Source of the DNA: Flavobacteriia bacterium
GTDB taxonomy: Bacteria; Bacteroidota; Bacteroidia; Flavobacteriales; Flavobacteriaceae
NCBI GenBank assembly: GCA_013298525.1
Contig: JAAFHW010000023.1
Span: 1-34,970, forward strand
Direction: 5' to 3'
Length of the DNA: 34,970 bases
Positions 1-9,167 of this stretch are shown in pieces (the first letter of the stretch is position 1; each line of letters opens with the position of its first letter). The notes beneath the pieces are model-generated. The model was not told the origin of the DNA and ran no database searches. It saw only the letters and a list, made by a program, of their open reading frames with translations. The position numbers and the translations under genes were made by a program.

Positions 1-1481
1 GATAATGGTGATGTACCATAAGCAACTTGTAATTTATTTGTAACAGTTGAAGGAACATCTGTTCCTCCATATAAGTAATCTACTGTATATGATTTAGAAG
101 CCAATAAATTAATACCTCCTGTATAGAACCATACATTTGCTGGATTCGAATTTCCTGGATTTTGACCATTATACATTAATATGTTTTGATCCATACCAGA
201 ACCCGTATAATAATCTGCACTAGAAGTAACCCATGGGTTTCCTGTACCGATATTTTGTTGCGAAGAACAAACTGGAAGCAATAAACCTACAGTAGCATGG
301 TATGGTGAAGTTATATTTGGAACCGGACCATCAAATGGCTCATAATAAGGAGTATTTACAGGCGTACAATAAGTAGTAAAAGTACCAACTGTAGACCAAG
401 AACTTACATTAGATGGCGAAGTACTACATACCGAACGAACAGCATAATAGTATTGTTGACCAGCTGTTAAACCTGTTAAACCTGCCGTAAGCACACCTGC
501 TCCTGTAGTTCCTGTAACTCCTGTTGGTGCTGCAGAAGTTCCTACATAATATTCGTATCCAAATGCTGGTGCAGGCGTTGCAGCTGACCAATTGATAGTT
601 GCTGTTGAAGATGTTAAACCAGTAACATTAAGACCTCCCGGCGCAAAACACGTAACTGGTGTCCAACGGAAAAGTTTATTAGAAGTTGCTAAAATTTGAG
701 CACTTGTATTTCTTAAAGCTACAGTTTGAGTATTGGCTGTTCCCAAAGGCATCGTTGCAGGTGAAACAGGCCAGTTAGCTAAAGCTGAATAATTTAAATT
801 TTTATAATCAGTATTAGTTGCTCCTCTTAACCCAATTTGTCCTTGTGAAACACTTCCAGCTGATGGATTAAAAGTATTATAATGCATTTCAATCACATTT
901 GTACCTTCATATAACCACAATTGAAAATTTAAATCGTTTGAATCAGTATTAACTGCTGTTGTTGTATTTGCAGATCTTTTAACTGTCCATTGAATTTTAA
1001 AAATTCTTGAACCAACAACACCTGTTGTTGTGTGAAATACATTTCTAGTTGTTGATGCTGGCACTAAATCTAAATCTATAGCGTATAATGATATTACTCC
1101 TGAATATCCAACAGCACTTGAGATTGGTGTAATTTCTGTTAATGCTGGTGCTGTTCCAAAAGTAACAAAACCATGTAATGAAATATTAACTGAAGCATAA
1201 CTTGAACCATTAAACTGGAAAGAAAATGGCAATGCTACTGTTGACATACCATTATCTTGATTACCAGCAGGAGCAGCTAATGTTCCTGTTCCTGGAAATA
1301 ATAAGTTTGTTGTAATACTAGTAAATGCAGGTGTAATAGGCAATTGATCTACAGTATAAGATGCAACCTGAGCATTTACATTATTACCACCTAGAAAACC
1401 AACTAATAAAAGCATTAAAGCTTTAATTGTGTTGGATTTTAAAAAGGCATTCGTTACTTTTTCTTGTAATGATATCATCAT
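1..1481 (-). CDS. Secreted surface protein with fibronectin type III domain, 3' end outside window
   Basis: The frame stays open from the ATG at 1481 to the left edge, so the C-terminus is missing. The first ~37 residues form a signal peptide: a charged start, the hydrophobic stretch ALMLLLVGFLGG, then VNAQ. A beta-rich N-terminal domain follows (PFSFQFNGSSY, then SLHGFVTFGT) that resembles the N-terminus of the 1947-residue protein at 2425-8268. Around residues 275-370 there is one Fn3 domain (TINWSAATPAPAFGYEYYVG ... QQYYYAVRSVC). A further beta region with several Cys residues runs to the edge. By analogy with its neighbour it is probably a T9SS-exported, cell-surface-anchored protein, but the sorting domain that would prove this is outside the window. 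An ATG at 1478 is an equally possible start. I saw no TAnnTTTG promoter close upstream. Confidence 0.85.
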   Translation of the reverse strand, partial: MMISLQEKVTNAFLKSNTIKALMLLLVGFLGGNNVNAQVASYTVDQLPITPAFTSITTNLLFPGTGTLAAPAGNQDNGMSTVALPFSFQFNGSSYASVNISLHGFVTFGTAPALTEITPISSAVGYSGVISLYAIDLDLVPASTTRNVFHTTTGVVGSRIFKIQWTVKRSANTTTAVNTDSNDLNFQLWLYEGTNVIEMHYNTFNPSAGSVSQGQIGLRGATNTDYKNLNYSALANWPVSPATMPLGTANTQTVALRNTSAQILATSNKLFRWTPVTCFAPGGLNVTGLTSSTATINWSAATPAPAFGYEYYVGTSAAPTGVTGTTGAGVLTAGLTGLTAGQQYYYAVRSVCSTSPSNVSSWSTVGTFTTYCTPVNTPYYEPFDGPVPNITSPYHATVGLLLPVCSSQQNIGTGNPWVTSSADYYTGSGMDQNILMYNGQNPGNSNPANVWFYTGGINLLASKSYTVDYLYGGTDVPSTVTNKLQVAYGTSPL

Positions 1482-1770
1482 AGCATTTGTATTTAGGGTA
1501 ATATACTTTTATTATAAGTTGATAAAAATACATTAAATTTTTGTAAAATTTTAATATAACTAACTGTCTAGCTGACAAATCGACGAAGTGTGAAATATAA
1601 TCGATAAAAAACATAGTCATTTAAAAAAACACGCCTTAATAAGTAAGAATTATTTTGATAAAATATATTTTTTACAATATTTATCTGAACATTATGCTAA
1701 TGTTATTTTTTTAACATTTTAACATTAAAAAATGATGAAATGAAATTACTCCATTTGATAAATTAAGAAA
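1482..1770. other. A+T-rich intergenic region without a supported gene
   Basis: This stretch separates the start of the Fn3 protein from the terminator of the small gene at 1838. It is very A+T-rich. The only structure I see is a cluster of AACATT/AATGTT boxes near 1688-1726, listed separately. A 65-codon open frame crosses it (1423-1620, minus) but overlaps the start of the real gene and looks like nothing recognisable. Confidence 0.5.
1688..1726. repeat. AACATT-box cluster, possible operator
   Basis: AACATTA-TGC-TAATGTT (1688-1704) is a perfect 7-bp inverted repeat. Two direct boxes follow it, TTAACATT and TTAACATT, at about 1711-1726. They lie roughly 210-245 bases upstream of the ATG at 1481. 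In such A+T-rich DNA chance is possible, so a regulator-binding role is only inferred. Confidence 0.25.
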
Positions 1771-1798
1771 ATAAAAAAAACCTCCCAAATTGGGAGGT
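1771..1798 (-). terminator. Rho-independent terminator of the 121-residue gene
   Basis: On the minus strand, ACCTCCCAA and TTGGGAGGT form a GC-rich stem of about 9 bp (1780-1798) around a very short loop. A run of eight U follows (A run at 1773-1780 on the plus strand). It sits 40 bases after the stop of the gene at 1838-2203. Confidence 0.85.
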
Positions 1799-1837
1799 CT
1801 ATTCTAACTAACCTATATATTCTTATTCTAACTTAAC

Positions 1838-2203
1838 TTACGCGATTGCTGTTTCTTGACTGATAACTCTTTTCATAAAAGTTCTGTAAAGCACTTTATT
1901 AGGAGTCACACCAGAAGAAATAATTTGTTTTTTTCTAGAAATTGTAGTTGCAGTTTCATCTGCTTTTTGAATAGTTTGACCTTGTTTAGAACCCATAAAC
2001 CAATTCATGAAATCTACATCAGATTCAAAAGCAATAGCTTGAACTGAATCTGTGCAAATAGTAGCTGGTTCGCAAACTGGAGTAACCTCTGTTTTTGTTT
2101 GACCAAACATACCTACGCTTGACAATAAAAATACAATAAATAAAACAACTAAAAACTTTCTGTTTTCAGAGATGAAAGAAGTTGATGTAGTATTTGTGTT
2201 CAT
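1838..2203 (-). CDS. Small secreted protein of unknown function (121 aa)
   Basis: I do not recognise the family. Fifteen polar N-terminal residues (rich in Thr, Asn and Ser) precede a hydrophobic segment, about residues 16-35 (FLVVLFIVFLLSSVGMFGQ). This fits an export signal or N-terminal anchor. The mature part has two Cys residues close together (VCEPATIC), which could form a disulphide. It also has an aromatic segment, DFMNWFMGSKQ, and a basic C-terminal half (SRKKQII, RTFMKR). No T9SS sorting domain is present. It has its own TAnnTTTG element 23 bases upstream and its own strong terminator, so it is probably a monocistronic, real gene. It lies between two large secreted proteins, which suggests an envelope role but does not show one. 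Confidence 0.75.
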   Translation of the reverse strand: MNTNTTSTSFISENRKFLVVLFIVFLLSSVGMFGQTKTEVTPVCEPATICTDSVQAIAFESDVDFMNWFMGSKQGQTIQKADETATTISRKKQIISSGVTPNKVLYRTFMKRVISQETAIA

Positions 2204-2226
2204 TGCTTTTGTTTAAATTTCTGAAG

Positions 2227-2234
2227 CAAAACTA
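2227..2234 (-). promoter_or_regulatory. Putative -7 element (TAGTTTTG) of the 121-aa gene
   Basis: Read on the minus strand, this matches the Bacteroidota -7 consensus TAnnTTTG. It would place the transcript start about 17 bases before the ATG at 2203. I see no clear -33 TTG at the expected spacing. Confidence 0.45.
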
Positions 2235-2362
2235 CAGCCGTACTAATGAGAATTAAAATATTCTCGATGAATAGCACCAAAACTCGTTAAATCTCAATTG
2301 CAAAGTAGTTTATCCATAAAATAGGTCTTTTGTCTATAAAAAAATAAACTAAAGTACTGTAT

Positions 2363-2401
2363 TACAAAGAAAAAGCGCTATTAATCAAGTAATAGCGCTT
2401 T
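2363..2401 (-). terminator. Rho-independent terminator of the 1947-aa surface protein
   Basis: AAAGCGCTATTA (2372-2383) and TAATAGCGCTTT (2390-2401) form a perfect 12-bp stem with a 6-base loop. On the minus strand it is followed by UUUCUUUG. It lies 24 bases beyond the stop codon at 2425. Confidence 0.85.
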
Positions 2402-2424
2402 GTATTGGAGTAAAATTAACCTAA

Positions 2425-5400
2425 TTAATTTACATATTTTTTAGTAATTGTAGTTCCTTCTATAGAAGTAATTTCAATAAATACTACTTGATTAGTTGAA
2501 CCTACATTAAAAGAAGTTTTATTAGCATTAATAGCTTGTTTTTCAAGTAATAACCTTCCTCTGATATCAAATACTTTAATTGATTTCATAATAGTTTTAC
2601 CTGCATCGACATGAAGATCTTGATTTGGTTTATAAACAATAACATCATTAGCATTAAATGAAACCGAATTGATATTTAAAGCTTGGTTGCGGTAAACTAG
2701 AACAAATCTCTCATTAAAAGTTCCTGCATCAGATCGGAAAACGTAGGAAGCTTGTTTCAAATCATGAATAATATCGAGTGCTTTGTCTTTTAAATATATA
2801 TTTTGATTGAGAAACAATCCATCAAAGTCGTATAAATTGATTGTAAAATTACCTGTTGTTGCTGCATAAAACCCCAATGGCACTTCATCTAAATCTGAAA
2901 ATGGCAAAGAACGACCTTGTATTGACAATGTAGTAGTAGAATTTGCTAAAGAATATAAAGCAACTGAATTCCCTACATTTAGATATTCACCATCATAACC
3001 TCTATCAATTCCCATTGTTGCATTGGTAGCATAGCCAACTAAGGTTTGTTTGTAACTACCTTGTTGGTCTACAATATCTAACCAAACTCTATGTTTCTCT
3101 GAAACCACTGTTTCTGATGTTGATGGATTCAATGGTGATTGCATTCTAAAAAACTGGTCATTATTCCCAACAACTCTCATAGCATTTGAGAAAGTTGCAG
3201 ATCCATTAGACAATCCTTTAATAAAGAATCCTTGTCCAGAAGCAATTTTCCCATTAGGAACTGATGAGTTTACACCAGTATTTGGCGCAGAACTAGTTCC
3301 TGTTCCTCCCAAATAATTATAAATAGCATAATCATTAGAAGTATATTGACCTGCAGCAATTGGCGTATTGTGAGTCCAAAAATAAATAGTAGCATCTACT
3401 ACTCCAACATTCAGAGGATCTGATAAAAACAAATCTGCACTAACAGCACTTGGATATGGATTTCCTATTAAATTAAAATTACTTAATGAAACTAACACAG
3501 GACTTGTAACTAGACCATTATTTGGAACTCCAACGAAACTTCCGTTGTAAACAGTTGTTGTAACAAGATTATATGAAAGAGGAGCTCTAACCAAATATCC
3601 TTTACCTACAGTCATACTAGAAGCTGCGGCTACATTAGACCAATTGGCTATTGTTGGATTAAAAACAAAAAACTTATCGGTAGGTGTTAATGGAGAAAAA
3701 GTAGACAAAACTTGATTCGCAATTGGAGAAGACCAATAAGTATAATCAAATCGCCTCATAGGCATTGCCGAACGTCTATAAGTAATATTACCTGTATTTA
3801 TTGAAGCATCATTAACCTGAACTAAACTTGCAGTATTATTAAAAATTAAAGAACCACCACCGGCAACAACAACATCGTTTGTTACAACTAAAGAGTGATT
3901 AGCATTAAAGGTTACAGCACCTGAATTTATTCTAACAGAACAAGCAAATAAATCTCCTGATGAAGTATAATTTCCAGCAAATATTGCGCGTGTTGTAGCA
4001 TTTGGCGGACCATTACTCCACGTAGTTCCATTCCAAGTAGTATTATAAAAGGCAACAAATACTACATTACTGTATAATTGACTGCAAGCACCACTCTTAA
4101 TTACAGCTCTAAAATAACGAATAGTAGTAAAAACACCCATTTGCGCTGGTGTTAATATTGTAGTTGTGTTTGCAATATTAGTTACACCTGATGTAAATGC
4201 AGCGTCGTTAGCATATTCCCATCGCAAAATAGAACCAACATTACCTGTTAAAACCAAGTTACTAGCTGGTACTCCTGTACAAATTGATTGATCACTAGAA
4301 AGCACACCTGCAACTGTTGGAGGAGAAACCGTTAATGTATTTGTAACAACTCTCAAACATCCATTAGAACCAGTTAAAGTTGCCGTATATGTTATTGTAT
4401 TAGTTGGTTTTGAATAAACAACACTTGCAGGCGTTCCTGCAACATAAGGCACTGTTGCCAAAGAATCGGAGTACAAATCGGTAATTGGTGTCCATGTTAA
4501 AGCTGCAGAGAGAGTTCCTGACACTTTTACATTATCCAAAGCCCAACAATAACCCCAATTTGACTCATAATTAAATCTAATTTTTAAATTAGGCATACCT
4601 AAATAAGCAACTAAATCAACAACCACATTTGAAAATGCTGATGGTCCACCTTGCAAAACTGAATAGGACTGTAGATTAGTCCAACTAGCTCCATTATTTG
4701 AAGTAATTTGAACTTCAAACTTATCAAAAGCAATGGCATTAATATAGTGATAAAAACTAAGATTAGCAGAGGTAAATCCTGCTAAATTAAACGAAGGAGA
4801 TGTTAATGTTGTTCTAGTTACAGTACCTGCTACTCCACTTTGAGAATCGGAATTTGCTAAATAAAATTGCGAATTGTCATTGCTATTTAAAGTTACATTC
4901 CAACCAAAACCATTAATATAATTATATCCATTTGGCCTTAATGTCCATTGCGAAGCATTAGTATCACCTCCTGTTGAAGTATTAGCAACTACCCAATTAT
5001 TTGTAGTTCCATTAAAATTTTCATTAATTAGAACAGCAGGGCTTGAAACACTAGTACTACCAAAAAGTGGTTGAATTGTTCCTTGACATATTGATGGATT
5101 TAAAGGTAAAATAGATACTAATGGTGGTGCTTGGTTTACATTAACTGTGAAAGAAGCAATAGTTCCACATAAACTTCCAGTAGTTTGATTAGCTAATAAT
5201 ATGTAAGTAGTTGTTACAGTTGGATTAAATGTAAATCCAGATACAATATTTCCGGAAACACCTACGGCTGGAGACCATACTAAACTATCATAAGCTCCAC
5301 CTCCACTTACTGTTACAAGAGACGTAGTTTCACCTTCACAAATAGTTAGTGTAGAAGCGCTTAAACTCAATGCTGGTGGCAAAGTAACTGTTGCCGCAAC

Positions 5401-8268
5401 AGGTATTCTTGGTGATAAACATTCTGTAGTAAACTTCCAATTATAAACACCTAAATTGAAATTACCATCAATACTATTACCATCAATACTTGCAACCGAA
5501 GAAACATATGGATAAGCAGCATTAGTGGTATTCATTCTTAGTCCAGAAGCAGGCAAAGTATCAAAATACAAATTGTAAATGCCTGGAATTAAATTACAAT
5601 TCATATTAATCTGTTGCAGTGTATTTCCTCCTGAAACCGAAGTAGTAAAAGTATAACTTGCAAGAGTTATATTAGATGAATTTCTTATAACCAATTTACC
5701 AGTCTGTCCTGATACAATTGGAAAAATATCTACCGACTGCAAAGAAGTATTTGAAGTAACTGTAAAACTCACAAATCCTTGATAATTTTGCAAACTTTTC
5801 ACACCCAATTGAGTAGTAGGATTGGAAGGTCCTAACTTAGCTATTGCTCCAAAAGCTCTAGCTTCTGCATAATATGTAGTTGTAGCACTTATCGCTGGAG
5901 TAGTAAATGTATTACCAGAACCGACTTGCGCACCACCTGTTACTGCATCAAACCAACGAATAGCAGAACCAACGCTAGGATTCGCAACCAAACTTACTGT
6001 TCCATAACCACATCTTGTAACAGGAACTGTTGAGACAACTAAAGGAGGTGAACATTCTGTATTAAAAGTTTCTTCAACAGACCAAACACTTTTATCGGAA
6101 CCTGAACAATTACCTCTTAACCATACCCAGTAACTTGTGCTTGGGTTCAATCCTGTTAGATTTATTGTAGTTATTCCGGCTCCTACCATTCCTGTAGGTA
6201 TTGTAGCTAAGGTTGGCGGTGTTGCTGTTGTAGAAATAAAATATTCATATCCTTGTGCTGGTGGTGCTGTTGATGGAATCCAATTTAATGTTGCTGAAGT
6301 AGCTGTAATCGTTGAAGAAATAACCTCTGTAGGTTCAATACAAGACGGCGACAAAGTTACACTAATATCATCGATTGCAATATAAGTTTGATTAGCGATA
6401 CTATAACCTTTAAATCCAATATAAAAAACACCTGAACTAAGCGGTGTAAAATCTACAGTTGTGGTTTCATAAAAACTATTATCAATTCCGGTTAAAGTTG
6501 TTAATGTATTTGTCATTCCAAGTATTGATTGACTCGTACCATAATATGCAGACAAATTTTCAGAATTAGAACTTGTATTTCCTGTATTGTAACTAAATTT
6601 TAATCGATAAGAAACACCTGAAGTTAAATTTAAACCTGGTAGAAAAAACCAATCATTCATATCACTTGTAACATTCTTATCTATTTGAAAAGAACGTGGT
6701 GCTGAAGCAAAATTAACTGTTTGTGTTTTCCATTGATTGGTATCAGCATTGACATTTAATACAGAAAAGCATGTTGGTGCAGAACCAACAGGTGTAGTAT
6801 CAAAATTTTGAACATAAGGAATATTATAAAACCCACAAGTTGTTGCAACTGTTATAGTAGCACTATTGATTATGCAACCTGGGCCTAATGCTCTTACTCT
6901 ATAATAATAAGTAGTAAATGGTAACAAACCTGTCACAGCAAGTGAAGTTACTGCCGAACTTAAAGTTAGATTATTATAACCTGGCAGAAACGTTGCGAAG
7001 GTGCTGCTTGTAGATATATCAATTTCATAACCTGTAGCTCCAGCCACTGCTGACCAATTGGCTGTAAATTCATTTCCTCCAACTGCGGTTGCTGCTAAAG
7101 CTGTTGTTGATTGAAAACAAGTTGTTGCAGATCCAAAAAGTGGATTTGTTAAATTATAAAATGGACCTCCAGAACATTTCTCATTATAAGAAATAACCCA
7201 ATAATAATAGGTTGTATTAGATACTAATCCTGTTTGATTAAAGGTTGTTAAATTAGAATTGGAAACAACTCTATAAACAGGTGCGGTACCATAATTAAAC
7301 CCAACAGAATAAATATTTCTATTAATGAAAGTTGCAGCAGTAGGCGGAGTATTTACAGTACTTCTAACGATTAAATATTTGGATGGAGCTGGACTTGCTG
7401 CAGTAAAAGAATTTCCTACAAAAGTTGTACTTGTAATACTAGTTCCACCAATAATTAAAGCTGTTGGTTGACTTGGTGGTGTCACACAAGGTGGACCTGG
7501 TACATACAAATACTGAAATCCAAAAGGAGGATAAGCCGATGAATTAGTTAAAAGTGTATGCGTATTTATAGTTCCATTTATGGTGGCACCAACAACATCC
7601 CATAGTTGACTACTTCCTTGGAAACGATTAAAAACATTTCCTTGTGCAAAGTCATTATTTTGACCTCTCAATCCAACTTGGACATTTACTGTTGCTGCAG
7701 AAAGAGATGTATCACAATTACCATAAGAAAAAAGAATTTCATTTGATGTTTCTGATAAACGTATTTGAAAATCAAAATCCCCAACCGCAGTTTTTCGATT
7801 AGCATTGGTCCACTGAACCACAAAAGTCCTATTAGGAGCAGTTCCTTCAACACCATATATAATTGAGGCTGGGCTAGAAACACTTGATATTAAATCAGTA
7901 CCTAATGCTGACACTGCCCCACCACTAGTAGCACCATTATAAGCTGTATTATCAGATAATGGGACATAATTTGTAGATGAAGGAGCAACAGTTCCAAAAG
8001 TTATAAAACCATTAGGGCTTATGTAACATTGTGTAAAAGTAACACTATCATAAGCAAAGGTAAATCCTAAAGGTACTTGAACAGCTGCTTGGTTATCCCA
8101 AGGAGCCGCGAAAGCATCTGTTGTAACACCTGAAAGCGGAGTGTAGCCAATAACTGACTGTGTGAGAGTGTATGCATTTACTTGTGCTTGAATTTTGCTT
8201 ATTCCTAATAGAACAAACATAAAAACGGAAGCAACAACTATAAATGTAGTTTTTTTTCTATTCAACAT
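2425..8268 (-). CDS. Giant multidomain surface protein with T9SS type C-like sorting domain (1947 aa)
   Basis: The signal peptide is residues 1-28, ending in IQAQ. Then come: an N-terminal beta domain (~30-255, with SPNGFITFGT) shared with the protein at 1-1481; Fn3-like domains (~270-380, ~385-475, ~640-735); two jelly-roll, choice-of-anchor/MAM-like domains (~480-640 and ~1080-1245, each ending in A-I/L-D-D/N); and Ig-like modules with the TTTYYAEA and TTTYILLA patterns. After a region with VRINSGAVTFNANHSLVV, the C-terminal part carries FRSDAGTFNERFVLVYRN and ends with SIKVFDIRGRLLLEK and TTITKKYVN. These are features of proteins called T9SS sorting signal type C in flavobacteria. The expected fate is export through the outer membrane by T9SS and display on the surface, probably as an adhesin. 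No enzyme domain is evident. It is transcribed alone, with its own terminator. Confidence 0.9.
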   Translation of the reverse strand: MLNRKKTTFIVVASVFMFVLLGISKIQAQVNAYTLTQSVIGYTPLSGVTTDAFAAPWDNQAAVQVPLGFTFAYDSVTFTQCYISPNGFITFGTVAPSSTNYVPLSDNTAYNGATSGGAVSALGTDLISSVSSPASIIYGVEGTAPNRTFVVQWTNANRKTAVGDFDFQIRLSETSNEILFSYGNCDTSLSAATVNVQVGLRGQNNDFAQGNVFNRFQGSSQLWDVVGATINGTINTHTLLTNSSAYPPFGFQYLYVPGPPCVTPPSQPTALIIGGTSITSTTFVGNSFTAASPAPSKYLIVRSTVNTPPTAATFINRNIYSVGFNYGTAPVYRVVSNSNLTTFNQTGLVSNTTYYYWVISYNEKCSGGPFYNLTNPLFGSATTCFQSTTALAATAVGGNEFTANWSAVAGATGYEIDISTSSTFATFLPGYNNLTLSSAVTSLAVTGLLPFTTYYYRVRALGPGCIINSATITVATTCGFYNIPYVQNFDTTPVGSAPTCFSVLNVNADTNQWKTQTVNFASAPRSFQIDKNVTSDMNDWFFLPGLNLTSGVSYRLKFSYNTGNTSSNSENLSAYYGTSQSILGMTNTLTTLTGIDNSFYETTTVDFTPLSSGVFYIGFKGYSIANQTYIAIDDISVTLSPSCIEPTEVISSTITATSATLNWIPSTAPPAQGYEYFISTTATPPTLATIPTGMVGAGITTINLTGLNPSTSYWVWLRGNCSGSDKSVWSVEETFNTECSPPLVVSTVPVTRCGYGTVSLVANPSVGSAIRWFDAVTGGAQVGSGNTFTTPAISATTTYYAEARAFGAIAKLGPSNPTTQLGVKSLQNYQGFVSFTVTSNTSLQSVDIFPIVSGQTGKLVIRNSSNITLASYTFTTSVSGGNTLQQINMNCNLIPGIYNLYFDTLPASGLRMNTTNAAYPYVSSVASIDGNSIDGNFNLGVYNWKFTTECLSPRIPVAATVTLPPALSLSASTLTICEGETTSLVTVSGGGAYDSLVWSPAVGVSGNIVSGFTFNPTVTTTYILLANQTTGSLCGTIASFTVNVNQAPPLVSILPLNPSICQGTIQPLFGSTSVSSPAVLINENFNGTTNNWVVANTSTGGDTNASQWTLRPNGYNYINGFGWNVTLNSNDNSQFYLANSDSQSGVAGTVTRTTLTSPSFNLAGFTSANLSFYHYINAIAFDKFEVQITSNNGASWTNLQSYSVLQGGPSAFSNVVVDLVAYLGMPNLKIRFNYESNWGYCWALDNVKVSGTLSAALTWTPITDLYSDSLATVPYVAGTPASVVYSKPTNTITYTATLTGSNGCLRVVTNTLTVSPPTVAGVLSSDQSICTGVPASNLVLTGNVGSILRWEYANDAAFTSGVTNIANTTTILTPAQMGVFTTIRYFRAVIKSGACSQLYSNVVFVAFYNTTWNGTTWSNGPPNATTRAIFAGNYTSSGDLFACSVRINSGAVTFNANHSLVVTNDVVVAGGGSLIFNNTASLVQVNDASINTGNITYRRSAMPMRRFDYTYWSSPIANQVLSTFSPLTPTDKFFVFNPTIANWSNVAAASSMTVGKGYLVRAPLSYNLVTTTVYNGSFVGVPNNGLVTSPVLVSLSNFNLIGNPYPSAVSADLFLSDPLNVGVVDATIYFWTHNTPIAAGQYTSNDYAIYNYLGGTGTSSAPNTGVNSSVPNGKIASGQGFFIKGLSNGSATFSNAMRVVGNNDQFFRMQSPLNPSTSETVVSEKHRVWLDIVDQQGSYKQTLVGYATNATMGIDRGYDGEYLNVGNSVALYSLANSTTTLSIQGRSLPFSDLDEVPLGFYAATTGNFTINLYDFDGLFLNQNIYLKDKALDIIHDLKQASYVFRSDAGTFNERFVLVYRNQALNINSVSFNANDVIVYKPNQDLHVDAGKTIMKSIKVFDIRGRLLLEKQAINANKTSFNVGSTNQVVFIEITSIEGTTITKKYVN

Positions 8269-8331
8269 CAGTATTTATATGACTTTTTGTATTATTTGAC
8301 GTGTATTTTTCAAAAGCTAACTATTTGACTA

Positions 8332-8339
8332 CAAATATA
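8332..8339 (-). promoter_or_regulatory. Putative -7 element (TATATTTG) of the giant surface protein
   Basis: This is a perfect TAnnTTTG match on the minus strand, 63 bases upstream of the ATG at 8268. No good -33 TTG is visible. The rest of the 266-base gap (8269-8534) is A+T-rich, and I saw neither a gene nor a convincing terminator for the polysaccharide operon that ends at 8535. Confidence 0.4.
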
Positions 8340-8534
8340 ATTAGCTATTTTTAATCGACTAAAATAGTACATTTTATGTCATTGAAAATACAAGTAAGCA
8401 AGTATTCGACAATCTGCAATTATAATCGATGAAATACACGAATACTTAGAAAATAATTGAAAATGAAAAATATATTTGGAAGAAAATTTCAAACTATAAT
8501 TTAAACAAAAAGTTCTGTTAAAAAAACATATAAA

Positions 8535-9167
8535 TTACCTTACAAATCGATGAGGATTACCAACATACAAACCTTCTTGTGTAATATTTTGAATTACAAC
8601 CGTTCCGCCACCAAGTTGGGTTTTAGAAACTATCGAGACATTATCAATAATAGTACTATTGATTCCGAGAATACATAATTCTTCCACTTTAATAAAACCA
8701 GCTAAAGCTACTCTTGGCGACAGAAAACAATGTTCTCCAACAACAGTATCATGCGCAACAGTACAAGCAATATTGAGAATTGAATTATCTTTAACAATTG
8801 CATGAGCATCGATACAACAAGAAGGATAAATAACGCAACCATTACCTACACTTGCAGTAGCGTCTACCCAAGAAGTAGAGTGTATAATTTTTCCAAAAGG
8901 AATAAGTTTAGAAAAACGTTCAAACAATTGTTTTCTTATAGTAAGGTGTTTATAGCCAATACCAATAATCAGTTCATCAAAAGATTGTTTTGCAAATTCT
9001 TTTTCAATAGCATCAACATTGCCAAGAATAGAAAAACCATTAGCATGTGTTTCCTTTGAAAAATCATCAAAAAAAATCACCTTTTCATAATGATTATCAG
9101 ACAACGCATAATGTGCTATTTGCTGTCCTAAGTGGCCTGAACCGATTATGGCTAATGTTTTTTTCAT
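8535..9167 (-). CDS. PglD/NeuD-like sugar O/N-acetyltransferase
   Basis: The 210-residue length fits the PglD/NeuD family. A small Rossmann-like N-terminal domain (GSGHLGQQIA at 9-18) binds nucleotide sugar in this family. A left-handed beta-helix of hexapeptide repeats occupies ~95-205 (VDATASVGNGCVIYPSC and similar). H139 in CTVAHDTVVG lies where PglD has its catalytic base. The expected reaction is acetyl transfer from acetyl-CoA to an amino or hydroxyl group of a nucleotide sugar or glycan. The start ATG shares one base with the stop of the preceding GT2 gene (TAATG), which indicates translational coupling. It is the last gene of the polysaccharide operon. The exact acceptor cannot be read from sequence. 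Confidence 0.88.
   Translation of the reverse strand: MKKTLAIIGSGHLGQQIAHYALSDNHYEKVIFFDDFSKETHANGFSILGNVDAIEKEFAKQSFDELIIGIGYKHLTIRKQLFERFSKLIPFGKIIHSTSWVDATASVGNGCVIYPSCCIDAHAIVKDNSILNIACTVAHDTVVGEHCFLSPRVALAGFIKVEELCILGINSTIIDNVSIVSKTQLGGGTVVIQNITQEGLYVGNPHRFVR

Noticed and set aside
1423..1620. 65-codon open frame on the minus strand
   Set aside because: It overlaps the signal peptide region of the Fn3 protein in another frame. Composition follows the A+T-rich gap.
6137..6385. 82-codon plus-strand frame inside the giant surface protein
   Set aside because: Antisense to an Fn3 domain; a by-product of Val/Thr/Ile-rich coding.
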